64,000 nucleotides of DNA from Acinetobacter higginsii. Lineage in GTDB: Bacteria; Pseudomonadota; Gammaproteobacteria; Pseudomonadales; Moraxellaceae. The number at the start of each line of letters is the position of its first letter. The stretch's first letter is position 1. Of this stretch, positions 8,465 through 16,802 are shown in pieces. The notes under the pieces are model-generated. The model saw nothing but the letters and a program-made list of their open reading frames with translations, was not told the DNA's origin and searched no databases. The stretch is taken from assembly GCF_000369525.1 (NCBI RefSeq), contig NZ_KB850073.1:62001-126000 (forward strand), in the 5' to 3' direction. The position numbers and the translations under genes were made by a program.

Positions 8465-8813
8465 TGGAAAGATATTTTTTAATTTAGAACATCTCCGCCA
8501 CAAATCCTCCAACATCAAATCCGTCCTTCCCAACACATCATGATTCCAATACCTCACCACATTTATACCCAAATCGTTCAGTATCATATTCAATCGCATC
8601 TTTAGCTCCATGCTGACTGCCATCTAGTTCGATCACCAAACCCAATTCATGACAGTAAAAATCGACAATATAGGGGGCAATCACATGCTGTCTGCGAAAT
8701 TTAAGATTCATAAATCGTTTAGCACGAAGTAGTTGCCACATCAGGTGTTCTGCACCTGTCGCATTACTACGCATGGCTTTGGCGAATTCTAATAATTGTG
8801 GGTCTAGTTTCAT
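8459..8813 (-). pseudogene. DUF559 endonuclease-like gene, frameshifted
   Basis: The first frame (from ATG 8813) encodes a DUF559 domain, a small restriction-endonuclease-like (Vsr-related) fold: NATGAEHLMWQLLRAKR, then KFRRQHVIAPYIVDFYC, then LVIELDGSQH. It stops after 91 residues (at 8538). The usual C-terminal part (NDLGINVVRYWNHDVL..., ending at TAA 8461-8459) continues in another frame that begins within the GAACGATTTG sequence near 8575-8580. The residues normally between the ER and the ND of this family are missing. This suggests deletion of about 17 bp between two AACGA copies, giving loss of about five residues and a shift. Two REP-like hairpins lie just upstream. Confidence 0.8.
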
Positions 8814-8847
8814 TTTTTATTTTCCATTTTAATTACCCTCACCCCAG

Positions 8848-8868
8848 CCCTCTCCCTGAGGGAGAGGG
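8848..8868. repeat. REP-like hairpin 1 (CCCTCTCCCT stem)
   Basis: A 10-bp perfect inverted repeat around one base, preceded by ACCCTCACCCCAG. This GC-rich unit stands out in an AT-rich genome and is the type of extragenic palindrome often seen near DUF559 genes in Gram-negative bacteria (from general knowledge, not checked here). Confidence 0.75.
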
Positions 8869-8911
8869 AGCATCCTTTGTGAATTTGATAGTTATTCGAT
8901 ACGCAACATGC

Positions 8912-8930
8912 CCTCTCCTTCTAGGAGAGG
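8912..8930. repeat. REP-like hairpin 2, abutting the J-domain gene stop
   Basis: An 8-bp inverted repeat (CCTCTCCT / AGGAGAGG, TCT loop) with the same core as hairpin 1, 43 bp away. It directly touches the stop codon of the minus-strand J-domain gene (8931), so it may also stabilise or end that transcript. Confidence 0.7.
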
Positions 8931-9950
8931 TTACAGCACCCCATGCCCCAACAACATCTCCACCCCACTCAGCTTTTTCATATGCTTTAAACGCTCTTTT
9001 TCCCACTTCAATTGCTGCTTTAACTCAGCACAATCCGCATCTATGGCTTTATACACATCACTAATATGCACATGCTCGGCTTTTACTTTTTTCGCTAACT
9101 GAAAAGAATCTAAAATCTCTTCAATTTGACTTTCCAACTGCTGACTTTGTGCATCCAAAGCCAGTTTATAAAACTTCACTTGCTCGGCCGATAACTCTTT
9201 AACTCCAACACCTTTGTTCTCTTCAAGCTGTAATTGAAGCTTAAGTAAATAAAACAAATCCTGCTGTTCATAAGCCTGACTTGCCTGTTGGAACAACTCA
9301 GTTTTTTCTTCTTTCTTGGTCTCGTCTTGCTCTCGGTCAGGATGAATCATGGCAGCAATTTTTAAATACACTGTTTTTAGCGACTGTGCTGCCATCTGCT
9401 CAGCTTGTTCACGTTTCTGCTGTTGTCTAAGTTGCTTGGCCTGTTCACGTGCCTGTTGCTGCTCGGCCGCATATTGCTCAAAGTCATCTTGTTCTAATTC
9501 TGCACTTTGCTCAGAACTTTCATCTTGCTCAAATTTAACTGACCCTACTTTTTTATTCTTTTTCACAGATTGCTGTACATGTTGCTGATAAAAAGTATCG
9601 ATCTGCTTGACTAACTTTAACTGTTCATCCTTCAACATTTTAGAACGCTTTAATATTTGGGCAAGCTGGGCAATTTTTTCATCCAGCTGCTGCATATCGG
9701 CTTTGGAAAACTCATGCTGTTGTAACAGCAACCAAAGCTGATCTAACTGCTGAAACAAAATTTCATGCAATTCACTATACGAAGGCATCAGCTTTAGCCG
9801 TGTGTGCTGTTGAATCTCGGCTTGAGCGTTTTGCCATGTGGCAAGGCTAATTTTTTGCTGTTCTATTTTATCAATCAGGCGATTCAGCTTCTGCTGCTGC
9901 GAGGAAGATTCAGCCCTTTGCTTTAAACTGACTTTGAGATCAAAGGACAT
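8931..9950 (-). CDS. J-domain protein with long glutamine-rich helical flanks
   Basis: A 339-residue cytoplasmic protein. Residues about 190-240 resemble a J domain: LKTVYLKIAAMIHPDRE carries the HPD tripeptide at 203-205 that stimulates DnaK ATPase, followed by LFQQASQAYEQQDLFYLL typical of helices III-IV. The remainder is highly charged and glutamine-rich (for example AAEQQQAREQAKQLRQQQ at 161-178) and should form long helices or coiled coil. There is no Gly/Phe or zinc-finger region, so it is a class III-type J protein that could recruit DnaK to a specific client. GGAAG precedes the ATG. It appears monocistronic. The client is unknown; I infer the fold from the motif and pattern only. Confidence 0.75.
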   Translation of the reverse strand: MSFDLKVSLKQRAESSSQQQKLNRLIDKIEQQKISLATWQNAQAEIQQHTRLKLMPSYSELHEILFQQLDQLWLLLQQHEFSKADMQQLDEKIAQLAQILKRSKMLKDEQLKLVKQIDTFYQQHVQQSVKKNKKVGSVKFEQDESSEQSAELEQDDFEQYAAEQQQAREQAKQLRQQQKREQAEQMAAQSLKTVYLKIAAMIHPDREQDETKKEEKTELFQQASQAYEQQDLFYLLKLQLQLEENKGVGVKELSAEQVKFYKLALDAQSQQLESQIEEILDSFQLAKKVKAEHVHISDVYKAIDADCAELKQQLKWEKERLKHMKKLSGVEMLLGHGVL

Positions 9951-10053
9951 AATGCTTCCGCCTAAAAATTAAAAAGTGTAGCAATAATCAACCAACAAAG
10001 TCAGCAAACACTTTCAATATCGTGTTTGGACAAACAAATCGCTTAACTAAGCT

Positions 10054-10641
10054 TTACTCATCGCCAAATAAGGCATTGGCTGAAACGACTTTGGTGATTT
10101 TAACTTTATCTTGTTTCAGCAAGGGATAGATTTTTTGTCTAAGTGCATCACTGGTCATGCTGCCATTCAAATTCAGTAACACTGGCTCTTCACTCAGAGA
10201 GCCTTTGCCTAAGTACTCTTGATTCAAATCATTAGTGGTTACTTGATTCACCACCACAAAAAAGCCTGAAATGCCTTTGACCTGACCACAAGCCAAACTT
10301 TGCGGAGACCAATCCCCTTGGCGAATCACTTTTTGCAACGTATAGCCTTTGCTTTTTAATTGCTGCGTTTGTGCTGCGGTTGCGATTGGAAAATCAATCC
10401 GCTTTTGCTGTCCTTTCCAATTCACCAGCAAATGACTCGATTGACAAGATTCACGCATGACACCCCCACTTCCTCTCAATGCGCCTTCATCTGGATCAAA
10501 ACAGGATGAAATCACTTGAAAAGTCGCTTCACCACAATGCAACGACTCGGATTGATACGTCTTGAATGGCGTTGCTTGGGCTTGGTTTATTTGAGTTAAA
10601 CAGACTGATAAAAGACAAAAACTGATAAATTTATTGTTCAT
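10054..10641 (-). CDS. Exported protein of unknown function
   Basis: A 195-residue protein with a clear Sec signal peptide (basic MNNK, hydrophobic core, probable cleavage after QAQA near residue 23). The mature part has cysteines in the first half (LHCGEATF, SSCFDPDEG, RESCQSSH, LACGQVKG), probably forming two disulfides in the periplasm. I do not recognise the family. It is transcribed alone, 100 bp from the J-domain gene and divergent from the lipoprotein at 10805. No strong ribosome-binding site is seen before the ATG. Confidence 0.7.
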   Translation of the reverse strand: MNNKFISFCLLSVCLTQINQAQATPFKTYQSESLHCGEATFQVISSCFDPDEGALRGSGGVMRESCQSSHLLVNWKGQQKRIDFPIATAAQTQQLKSKGYTLQKVIRQGDWSPQSLACGQVKGISGFFVVVNQVTTNDLNQEYLGKGSLSEEPVLLNLNGSMTSDALRQKIYPLLKQDKVKITKVVSANALFGDE

Positions 10642-10804
10642 ATGAAGTCATATTAGAATTAAAGACAGACTCATTCTAACTCAAAAATTGAGTGACTAAA
10701 GAAAGCTCTCATCCTCCTCAATTTGAATTAAACATTAAAAATGACAAACCCAACTTTTAAGCTAAAATCCGTTATATACATCATCATTTAAATACTCGAA
10801 TTGT

Positions 10805-11413
10805 ATGAAGAATAAAGTCCTATTGATCACCTCATTTATTTTGCTCGCCGGATGTCATGAAAAACAAAAAACATCATCAGAAAGCGATCAACCCACACAA
10901 AAGGCAGCTCAACAGACTCAAGCCGTATCAGAACCTGTGCTTATTCCCGCTACACCCGAATCCGATTATCTCGCCAATAATTCAACTCCACTACCAAAAG
11001 GTTATTCAGTTGATACAACCCATCTCAAAAAGCCTTTGTTTATTGACTTTGATGGCGATGGAAATTTGGATACCTTTCGAGTACTGAAAAACTCAAATAA
11101 AAAAGGAATGAAATATCTCTTTGAATTCCGTATCTCAAATAGCAACAAAGTTTATTACTACGAAAATACAGATAAAGATTATGACCTCGATATTTTCGGA
11201 ACTTTTGAAGTTGCACCTAAAACAGATATTTACGTGGATGAAGACTATCGCTTTGATGAAGATGGAAATATCCTAGCTGATGAGCAAATTGACCCAAAAC
11301 ATTATCTAAAGTTCAAGGGTGATGGTATTTCTGTCAATGTTTTAGAAGAAACCTGTGCAACATCTGTATTTTTCTTAACAGATGAAAAAATTAAACGAAT
11401 TGCGCTGTGCTAA
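10805..11413 (+). CDS. Lipoprotein with EF-hand/FG-GAP-like acidic loops
   Basis: A 202-residue predicted lipoprotein: signal peptide with lipobox LLAGC (C17), then a low-complexity Gln/Ser/Thr linker. The mature domain contains IDFDGDGNLDTFRV, a DxDGDxxxD loop like those of EF-hand, dockerin or FG-GAP calcium sites, and a second acidic loop (YRFDEDGNILADEQ). This suggests a small calcium-binding or beta-propeller-repeat-like periplasmic domain anchored to a membrane. The neighbouring gene is divergent and also exported. Family not recognised; calcium binding is inference from loop pattern. Confidence 0.7.
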   Translation: MKNKVLLITSFILLAGCHEKQKTSSESDQPTQKAAQQTQAVSEPVLIPATPESDYLANNSTPLPKGYSVDTTHLKKPLFIDFDGDGNLDTFRVLKNSNKKGMKYLFEFRISNSNKVYYYENTDKDYDLDIFGTFEVAPKTDIYVDEDYRFDEDGNILADEQIDPKHYLKFKGDGISVNVLEETCATSVFFLTDEKIKRIALC

Positions 11414-11435
11414 ATCCTAATTTCCATTTCATAAC

Positions 11436-11463
11436 AAAAGCCGCCCAATTGAGCGGCTTTTTC
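11436..11463. terminator. Bidirectional terminator, lipoprotein / bdhA
   Basis: Stem AAAAGCCGC with GCGGCTTTT, 8-nt loop, T on both sides, in the 65 bp between two convergent genes. Confidence 0.9.
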
Positions 11464-11478
11464 AATCACGTAAACGGA

Positions 11479-12264
11479 TTACTGTGCGGTATAACCACCA
11501 TCCATCACCACCGCCTGTCCTGTAATCCCTGCGCCTTTGTTACTGGCTAAGAAAATCGCATAGTCGGCAATTTCTTCAACGCTAAGTAGACGCTTCTGCG
11601 GTACCATCGCCAAAATCACATCTTCCAAAGCACTTTCCAGACTGACATTACGGGTTTTGGCTAAGTCAGCAATTTGCCCACGCACCAATGGCGTATCCAC
11701 ATAACCCGGACATAAAGCATTCACAGTAATGCCGTCACGCGCACATTCCAGAGCCGCCACTTTGGTCAAGCCAATCACCCCATGCTTAGCACTGTTGTAT
11801 CCCGCCTTACCTGCAAAGCCAATCAAGCCATTGATCGAAGACATATTGATAATACGGCCATATTTCTGCGCTTTCATAATCGGAAATGCGTGCTTAATTC
11901 CGATAAATGAACCTGTTAGCATCACCTGTACCAGTTTCTGATAAATATCTGTGGAGAAGTCTTCAATTGCTGCAACATGCTGAAAACCTGCATTATTGAT
12001 CAGGATATCCAAACGCCCAAACGTTTGTGTGGTCAAATCAATTGCCGCTTTATAAGCCTGTTCATCAGTCACATCACAAGGCGCAGACAAGGCTTCAAAA
12101 CCCTGCTGTTTTAACTGCTCCACTGCTTGCTGGCATTTCTCTGCATTGACATCAGAAATCACTACTTTCGCGCCTTCCTGCGCAAATTTTTTCGCAATTT
12201 CTAAACCAATACCGCTAGCGGAACCGGTAATAAAGGCTACTTTGGCTTCGAGTTGTTGAGTCAC
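11479..12264 (-). CDS. bdhA: 3-hydroxybutyrate dehydrogenase
   Basis: A 261-residue SDR enzyme that oxidises D-3-hydroxybutyrate to acetoacetate with NAD. Motifs: GSASGIG (14-20), NNAG (90-93) followed by FQHVA, which is typical of this enzyme, S142/S143, Y156 and K160, and the C-terminal GQAVVMDGGYTAQ. I chose a GTG start at 12264 because AGGAG stands 7 bp upstream and the length matches the family; an in-frame ATG at 12288 would add eight unsupported residues. It lies 72 bp downstream of the GntP-type permease gene on the same strand and shares a terminator with the convergent lipoprotein gene, so permease and enzyme probably form one operon. Confidence 0.92.
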   Translation of the reverse strand: MTQQLEAKVAFITGSASGIGLEIAKKFAQEGAKVVISDVNAEKCQQAVEQLKQQGFEALSAPCDVTDEQAYKAAIDLTTQTFGRLDILINNAGFQHVAAIEDFSTDIYQKLVQVMLTGSFIGIKHAFPIMKAQKYGRIINMSSINGLIGFAGKAGYNSAKHGVIGLTKVAALECARDGITVNALCPGYVDTPLVRGQIADLAKTRNVSLESALEDVILAMVPQKRLLSVEEIADYAIFLASNKGAGITGQAVVMDGGYTAQ

Positions 12265-12336
12265 TGTACTACTCCTATTCTTAATCATTTTGATTGCTCG
12301 CCAGTCAATACGGACAAGCTGAAATTAAAATTCAAC

Positions 12337-13761
12337 TTAGACAATGCCGAACCATGTAAATGCAGCAATCACCACAAATACCGCCAAGGTTTTAATAATG
12401 GTGACTGCAAAAATATCTTTATAGGATTGCTTATGGGTTAAGCCTGTGACCGCAAGCAAGGTAATCACCGCGCCATTATGCGGCAGCGTATCCATACCAC
12501 CGGATGCCATCGCCACCACACGATGCATCACTTCAGGTGGAATACCCGCTGCTACAATGGCTGCGTTATAGGTTTCTGCCATCGCACTCAAGGCAATACT
12601 CATCCCCCCCGATGCCGAACCAGTAATCCCTGCCAATACGGTCGTGGTCACCGCACCATTGACCAAAGGATTGGTAAAGGTGGTACCGAGTGCATGGCTA
12701 ATCAAAGCAAAGCCCGGCAATGCCGCAATAATCGCACCAAAACCATACTCCGACGCGGTATTCATCACCGCCAATAATGAACCACTGATACTGGCATTGA
12801 CACCTTCTTTAAAGTTAGTCACCACGCGTTGATAATCAAATAAAATTGCTGCAATAATCCCGACAATCAAGGCCAAACCGACCGCCCAAATTGCCCCTGT
12901 TTTTGCCACATCAACCGTGTAGTTAGCGAGGCCAATTGCATTAAAATCAAAGCCATTCGGATACCATTCTTTGATGGCTGTGGACAGATACCGGTTCATC
13001 ACCGCAACCAGAATCAACGGCACAAAGGCCATGCCTTGACGTAGTACTGAACCATTGTGCTGCGTAGATTGTTCAACATCGGCAGTCGCTGGTGTGACTG
13101 CATCTTCAGCAGCAAAACCAGCATAACCTTCACCTGCACGAGCCGCAGCTTTACGGCGTGATTCCAGATACAGTAGCCCCATGCTCAAGACGAAAATCGC
13201 CCCAATGACACCTAAAAACGGCGCTGCATAAATATTGGTGCCAAAGAAGGTGGTTGGAATCACGTTTTGAATTTGCGGTGTACCCGGCAAAGCATCCATG
13301 GTGAATGTAAATGCGCCTAGGGCAATAGTGCCGGGAATCAAACGTTTTGGAATATTGGCTTGTTGGAACAACTGATTGGCAAATGGATAAATCGCAAATA
13401 CCGCCACAAACAGACTGACACCACTATAAGTCAGAATGGCACCGAGTAAAACGACGGTTAAAATGGCTTTTTTTGCCCCAATTAAATTGACAATGGTGCG
13501 GGCAATCGACTCAGCAATACCCGACATTTCTACCACTTTGCCAAAAATCGCGCCCAGCAAGAACACCAAGAAATAGTCTTTAATGAAATTGACCATTTTC
13601 GGCATGAAAACGCCCGAATAAAACGGCAGCACATTGGCGGGGTTAATCAGAAAAACCGCCAATAATGCACATAACGGTGCCATCAAAATCACAGAAAAAC
13701 CACGATAGGCCGTGTACATCAGCAAGCCTAAAGACAACAGAATGACAAATAAGTCCCACAT
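12337..13761 (-). CDS. GntP-family permease, probable 3-hydroxybutyrate transporter
   Basis: A 474-residue inner-membrane carrier with the hydrophobic profile of 12 or more membrane spans and GntP-family stretches (VLLGAILTYSGVSLFVAVFAIYP, then GSASGGMSIALSAMAETY and ASGGMDTLPHNGAVITLL). GntP proteins are H+ symporters for gluconate and other hydroxy acids. The operon partner bdhA makes D-3-hydroxybutyrate the likely substrate, an inference from context. GGAGT precedes the ATG. Its upstream region (505 bp) is shared with the divergent LysR gene, the obvious candidate regulator. Confidence 0.88.
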   Translation of the reverse strand: MWDLFVILLSLGLLMYTAYRGFSVILMAPLCALLAVFLINPANVLPFYSGVFMPKMVNFIKDYFLVFLLGAIFGKVVEMSGIAESIARTIVNLIGAKKAILTVVLLGAILTYSGVSLFVAVFAIYPFANQLFQQANIPKRLIPGTIALGAFTFTMDALPGTPQIQNVIPTTFFGTNIYAAPFLGVIGAIFVLSMGLLYLESRRKAAARAGEGYAGFAAEDAVTPATADVEQSTQHNGSVLRQGMAFVPLILVAVMNRYLSTAIKEWYPNGFDFNAIGLANYTVDVAKTGAIWAVGLALIVGIIAAILFDYQRVVTNFKEGVNASISGSLLAVMNTASEYGFGAIIAALPGFALISHALGTTFTNPLVNGAVTTTVLAGITGSASGGMSIALSAMAETYNAAIVAAGIPPEVMHRVVAMASGGMDTLPHNGAVITLLAVTGLTHKQSYKDIFAVTIIKTLAVFVVIAAFTWFGIV

Positions 13762-14266
13762 ATTCTTTTACTCCATTCCAAAGAATATATGTCAGGGTCA
13801 ACCAAATTATTTTTTTTATACTGTGTGGTGGTTATCCTAACCATAAATAAAATCAAAATACTACCAATTGCAGCACATAATCCAAAGTAAAGACGCATAC
13901 TAAAACGTATTTTAAAATAGCATTAAAATCACAAAAAACAAGATGATTAAAACAAAATAAATAATTTTAATTATTATTAAAAATCAATATATTATAATAA
14001 TTAACACCAAACAATTTAATTAATTAATAAAACAAATTAACTATTCAAAAATACTCATCAATACCATCAAATTATATTTAGCTTATTCTTTTTAAAATCC
14101 ATTTTTCGATATTGAGATAAAATAAATCAATAATCGCATGTGGGGTTTTTAAAAATAAACGGCTTGCCTCTCGCTACCGAATTAACAAAAATGCCAGTCA
14201 CAATGTGCTGTTTTTTTTATAAATTACAGCATATAAATCAAAAACTTTCCGCATAGGTCGTCCACC
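13762..14266. promoter_or_regulatory. AT-rich divergent region, permease / LysR
   Basis: This 505-bp intergenic stretch is extremely AT-rich with many short A and T tracts, as expected for curved promoter DNA. It must contain the promoters of the permease operon and of the LysR gene. I see no convincing long dyad or open frame in it. Confidence 0.4.
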
Positions 14267-15151
14267 ATGACTTTAAAGCAACTCAAAGCATTTCTGGCTT
14301 TGACTCGTACCCTGAATTATGCAAATGCCTCTGCTGAATTGCATCTCAGTCAATCTGCTTTAAGTCTCAGTATTAAATCACTGGAAGAAGAACTGGGCGG
14401 CAAGCTGTTTAAACGCAATACTCGTCGGGTTGAGCTGACACAGGAAGGAAAATCACTGATTCCCTATGCCAAAAAATTACTGGCCAATTGGGAAGATATG
14501 GAAAAAGACGTTAAACAACGTTTTAAACTCAATCGCGGCACACTCAATATTGCCTCGATGCCCTTTGTCACCCATGCGATTTTGCCGCAAGTGATTCATA
14601 GTTTTTTAGCCAAGCACCCCAATATCAGTTTTTCTATTCATGACATTCCCAATGAAAAAGTATTGGAAAATGTTCAGGATGGCATTTTTGAAATTGGGAT
14701 TTGCTTTGAGCCACCGCGCAATGATCAACTGGAATTTAAGCCTTTATTTGAGGAAGATTTCCTTGCGCTCTTACCGAAAACACATCCACTAGCAAGCGCG
14801 GATTCGATCAGTTGGAAACAGCTGTGTGCCAATCCCTTTGTGACCTTGCAGCATCCCTCGATTGTTCGGCATCTGATTGAAGAAAACTGTCTTAAAAACC
14901 ATCTGACTTTAGATTTAAAAGTCGAATGTCATCAGATCAGTTCCCTCTCCAGCTTTGTGGCATTGGATATGGGGGTTAGTGCCATACCCCGTCATTTTCA
15001 GAATTTTATCGACAAGGAACATAATGTCTTAATCGAAATTGAGGACGGCAAACTGCCCCAAGCGATTGGCATTGTCTATAAAAAAGACTTTGAGCTTTCC
15101 AATATTTCAGCCGAGTTTATTGAGATATTGCTACAACATGATTTTGGCTAA
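14267..15151 (+). CDS. LysR-family regulator of the ketone-body genes
   Basis: A 294-residue LysR-type regulator: winged helix at residues 1-60 (LKQLKAFLALTRTLNYANASAELHLSQSALSLSIKSLEEELGG region), linker helix, and a periplasmic-binding-like effector domain from about residue 90. It lies between the bdhA/permease operon (divergent) and the CoA-transferase genes (same strand, 180 bp downstream), so it probably senses hydroxybutyrate, acetoacetate or a CoA derivative and controls both sides. Effector and polarity are inferred from context only. Confidence 0.88.
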   Translation: MTLKQLKAFLALTRTLNYANASAELHLSQSALSLSIKSLEEELGGKLFKRNTRRVELTQEGKSLIPYAKKLLANWEDMEKDVKQRFKLNRGTLNIASMPFVTHAILPQVIHSFLAKHPNISFSIHDIPNEKVLENVQDGIFEIGICFEPPRNDQLEFKPLFEEDFLALLPKTHPLASADSISWKQLCANPFVTLQHPSIVRHLIEENCLKNHLTLDLKVECHQISSLSSFVALDMGVSAIPRHFQNFIDKEHNVLIEIEDGKLPQAIGIVYKKDFELSNISAEFIEILLQHDFG

Positions 15152-15228
15152 TGCATTTCGGCCGCTACACCAAAATAGATTCGCCCCATCATCCTGCCCT
15201 TTTAAGTGAAATAGATGAAATTTGTTGT

Positions 15229-15251
15229 ATTAATGAGTTTCCCTCATTAAT
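15229..15251. promoter_or_regulatory. Perfect dyad ATTAATGAG-N5-CTCATTAAT upstream of the CoA-transferase genes
   Basis: A 9-bp perfect inverted repeat with a 5-bp spacer, 80 bp upstream of the CoA-transferase A start and 78 bp past the LysR stop. The geometry suits a LysR operator; it could alternatively be a weak terminator, but no T run follows. Confidence 0.45.
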
Positions 15252-15330
15252 CCTTTAAAAATTTAAACTTCTGTAAATAATCCCTGAGTGCTAAAACTAT
15301 TAGAAACCAAGGAATTTACAGGTGAAAAAA

Positions 15331-16035
15331 ATGAATAAAGTCTATTCAACCGCAGCACTGGCACTGCAAGATGTAGTGCAAGATCAACAAACATTTGCGG
15401 TTGGCGGTTTTGGCCTATGTGGTATTCCTGAAGCATTGATCCAAGCACTGAAAGAAACAGGTGTAACAGGCCTAACTTGTATCTCAAATAATGCAGGTAT
15501 TGATGATTTTGGCTTGGGTGTCTTGCTCAAGACCCGACAAATTAAAAAAATGATCTCGTCTTATGTGGGCGAAAATAAAGAATTTGAACGTCAGTATTTG
15601 AATGGCGAACTTGAAGTTGAACTTACGCCTCAAGGCACACTAGCCGAAAAACTACGCGCTGGTGGTGCGGGCATTCCTGCCTTTTATACCGCAACAGGTG
15701 CAGGCACCTTGGTGGCTGAAGGTAAAGAACAGCGTGAATTTAATGGTCGTACCTATATCCTTGAACCGTCACTGACCGCAGATGTGGCACTAGTTAAAGC
15801 CTATAAAGCGGATAAAGCTGGCAATCTGGTGTTCCGTAAAACAGCTCAAAACTTTAACCCAGAATGTGCGATGGCTGGAAAAATCACCATTGCCGAAGTT
15901 GAACAGATTGTTGAAATTGGCGAACTTGATCCAGATGAAATCCATTTAGCGGGCATTTACGTCAATCGTGTGGTGCTGAACGCCACCCCAGAAAAACGTA
16001 TCGAACAAAAAACCCTAAAAGCACAGGACGCATAA
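15331..16035 (+). CDS. 3-oxoacid CoA-transferase, subunit A
   Basis: The alpha subunit (234 residues) of a succinyl-CoA:3-oxoacid or acetate:acetoacetate CoA-transferase. The glycine-rich GGFGLCGIPEALI near the N-terminus and the AGGAGIPAFYT segment are typical. With subunit B it moves CoA onto acetoacetate, the product of BdhA. The frame opens with a GTG at 15322 (AAGGA 8 bp before it) and an ATG at 15331 preceded by AGGTG; I chose the ATG because MNKVYS is a common family N-terminus, but either is possible. Subunit B follows after 2 bp. Confidence 0.9.
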   Translation: MNKVYSTAALALQDVVQDQQTFAVGGFGLCGIPEALIQALKETGVTGLTCISNNAGIDDFGLGVLLKTRQIKKMISSYVGENKEFERQYLNGELEVELTPQGTLAEKLRAGGAGIPAFYTATGAGTLVAEGKEQREFNGRTYILEPSLTADVALVKAYKADKAGNLVFRKTAQNFNPECAMAGKITIAEVEQIVEIGELDPDEIHLAGIYVNRVVLNATPEKRIEQKTLKAQDA

Positions 16036-16037
16036 TC

Positions 16038-16679
16038 ATGGCATGGACACGTGAACAAATGGCACAACGTGCCGCGCAAGAATTACAAGATGGTTTCTAC
16101 GTCAATCTTGGTATTGGTCTTCCAACATTGGTTGCCAACTACATACCAGAAGATATGGATGTGTGGTTGCAATCGGAAAATGGTCTGCTCGGCATTGGCG
16201 AATTTCCAACGGAACAACAACTCGATCCTGATTTAATCAATGCAGGTAAACAAACCGTTACTGCTCGTGCAGGTGCGGCATTTTTCTCAAGCAGTGAATC
16301 CTTTGCCATGATTCGTGGCGGACACGTCAATATCGCCATTCTGGGTGCCATGGAAGTCTCTGAACAAGGCGACCTCGCCAACTGGATGATTCCAGGCAAA
16401 AAAGTCAAAGGTATGGGCGGTGCGATGGACTTGGTTGCAGGCGTTCAACGTGTGGTGGTGCTGATGGAACACAATGCCAAAGATGGTACCGCTAAAATCG
16501 TCAAACAGTGCAGCTTACCACTCACAGGTCAAAAAGTGGTTCATCGTATCATTACCGACCTAGGTGTTTTGGATGTACTGGCTGACGGGATCAAACTGGT
16601 GGAGTTAGCTCCCGATGTCACTGAACAACAAATTCAAGATGCCACAGGTGTTGAGCTGTTGGTTGAAGCCAAAGCTTAA
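16038..16679 (+). CDS. 3-oxoacid CoA-transferase, subunit B
   Basis: The beta subunit (213 residues), carrying the catalytic glutamate within QSENGLLGIG (E47), which forms the enzyme-CoA thioester. Other family landmarks are YVNLGIGLPT and the GGHVNIAILGAMEVS segment. The gene starts 2 bp after the subunit A stop with AGGA upstream. The donor (succinyl-CoA or acetyl-CoA) cannot be told from sequence, so I leave the scoB/atoA choice open. Confidence 0.92.
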   Translation: MAWTREQMAQRAAQELQDGFYVNLGIGLPTLVANYIPEDMDVWLQSENGLLGIGEFPTEQQLDPDLINAGKQTVTARAGAAFFSSSESFAMIRGGHVNIAILGAMEVSEQGDLANWMIPGKKVKGMGGAMDLVAGVQRVVVLMEHNAKDGTAKIVKQCSLPLTGQKVVHRIITDLGVLDVLADGIKLVELAPDVTEQQIQDATGVELLVEAKA

Positions 16680-16708
16680 CGCTACACACCCTTTTATTTT
16701 TCTCGTTG

Positions 16709-16733
16709 AAGTGATGCTGTAATGGCATCACTT
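16709..16733. terminator. Hairpin between CoA-transferase B and the AtoE-type permease gene
   Basis: Nine-bp stem AAGTGATGC / GCATCACTT with a 7-nt loop and only a broken T tract after it. It may attenuate transcription into the permease gene rather than stop it. Confidence 0.5.
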
Positions 16734-16802
16734 TTCGCTGTTTTCTCAACAGCAAAAACTCATTTAGGACAAATGAGTAAGCTACAACAAAATTAAAAAT
16801 GG

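Noticed and set aside
8798..9064. Plus-strand frame across the REP-like hairpins
   Set aside because: It runs through two palindromes and antisense to the J-domain gene, with no ribosome-binding site.
9349..9588. Cysteine-rich plus-strand frame
   Set aside because: It is the mirror of the glutamine-rich coding sequence of the J-domain gene (CTG/TTG complements read as Cys and Ser codons in another frame).
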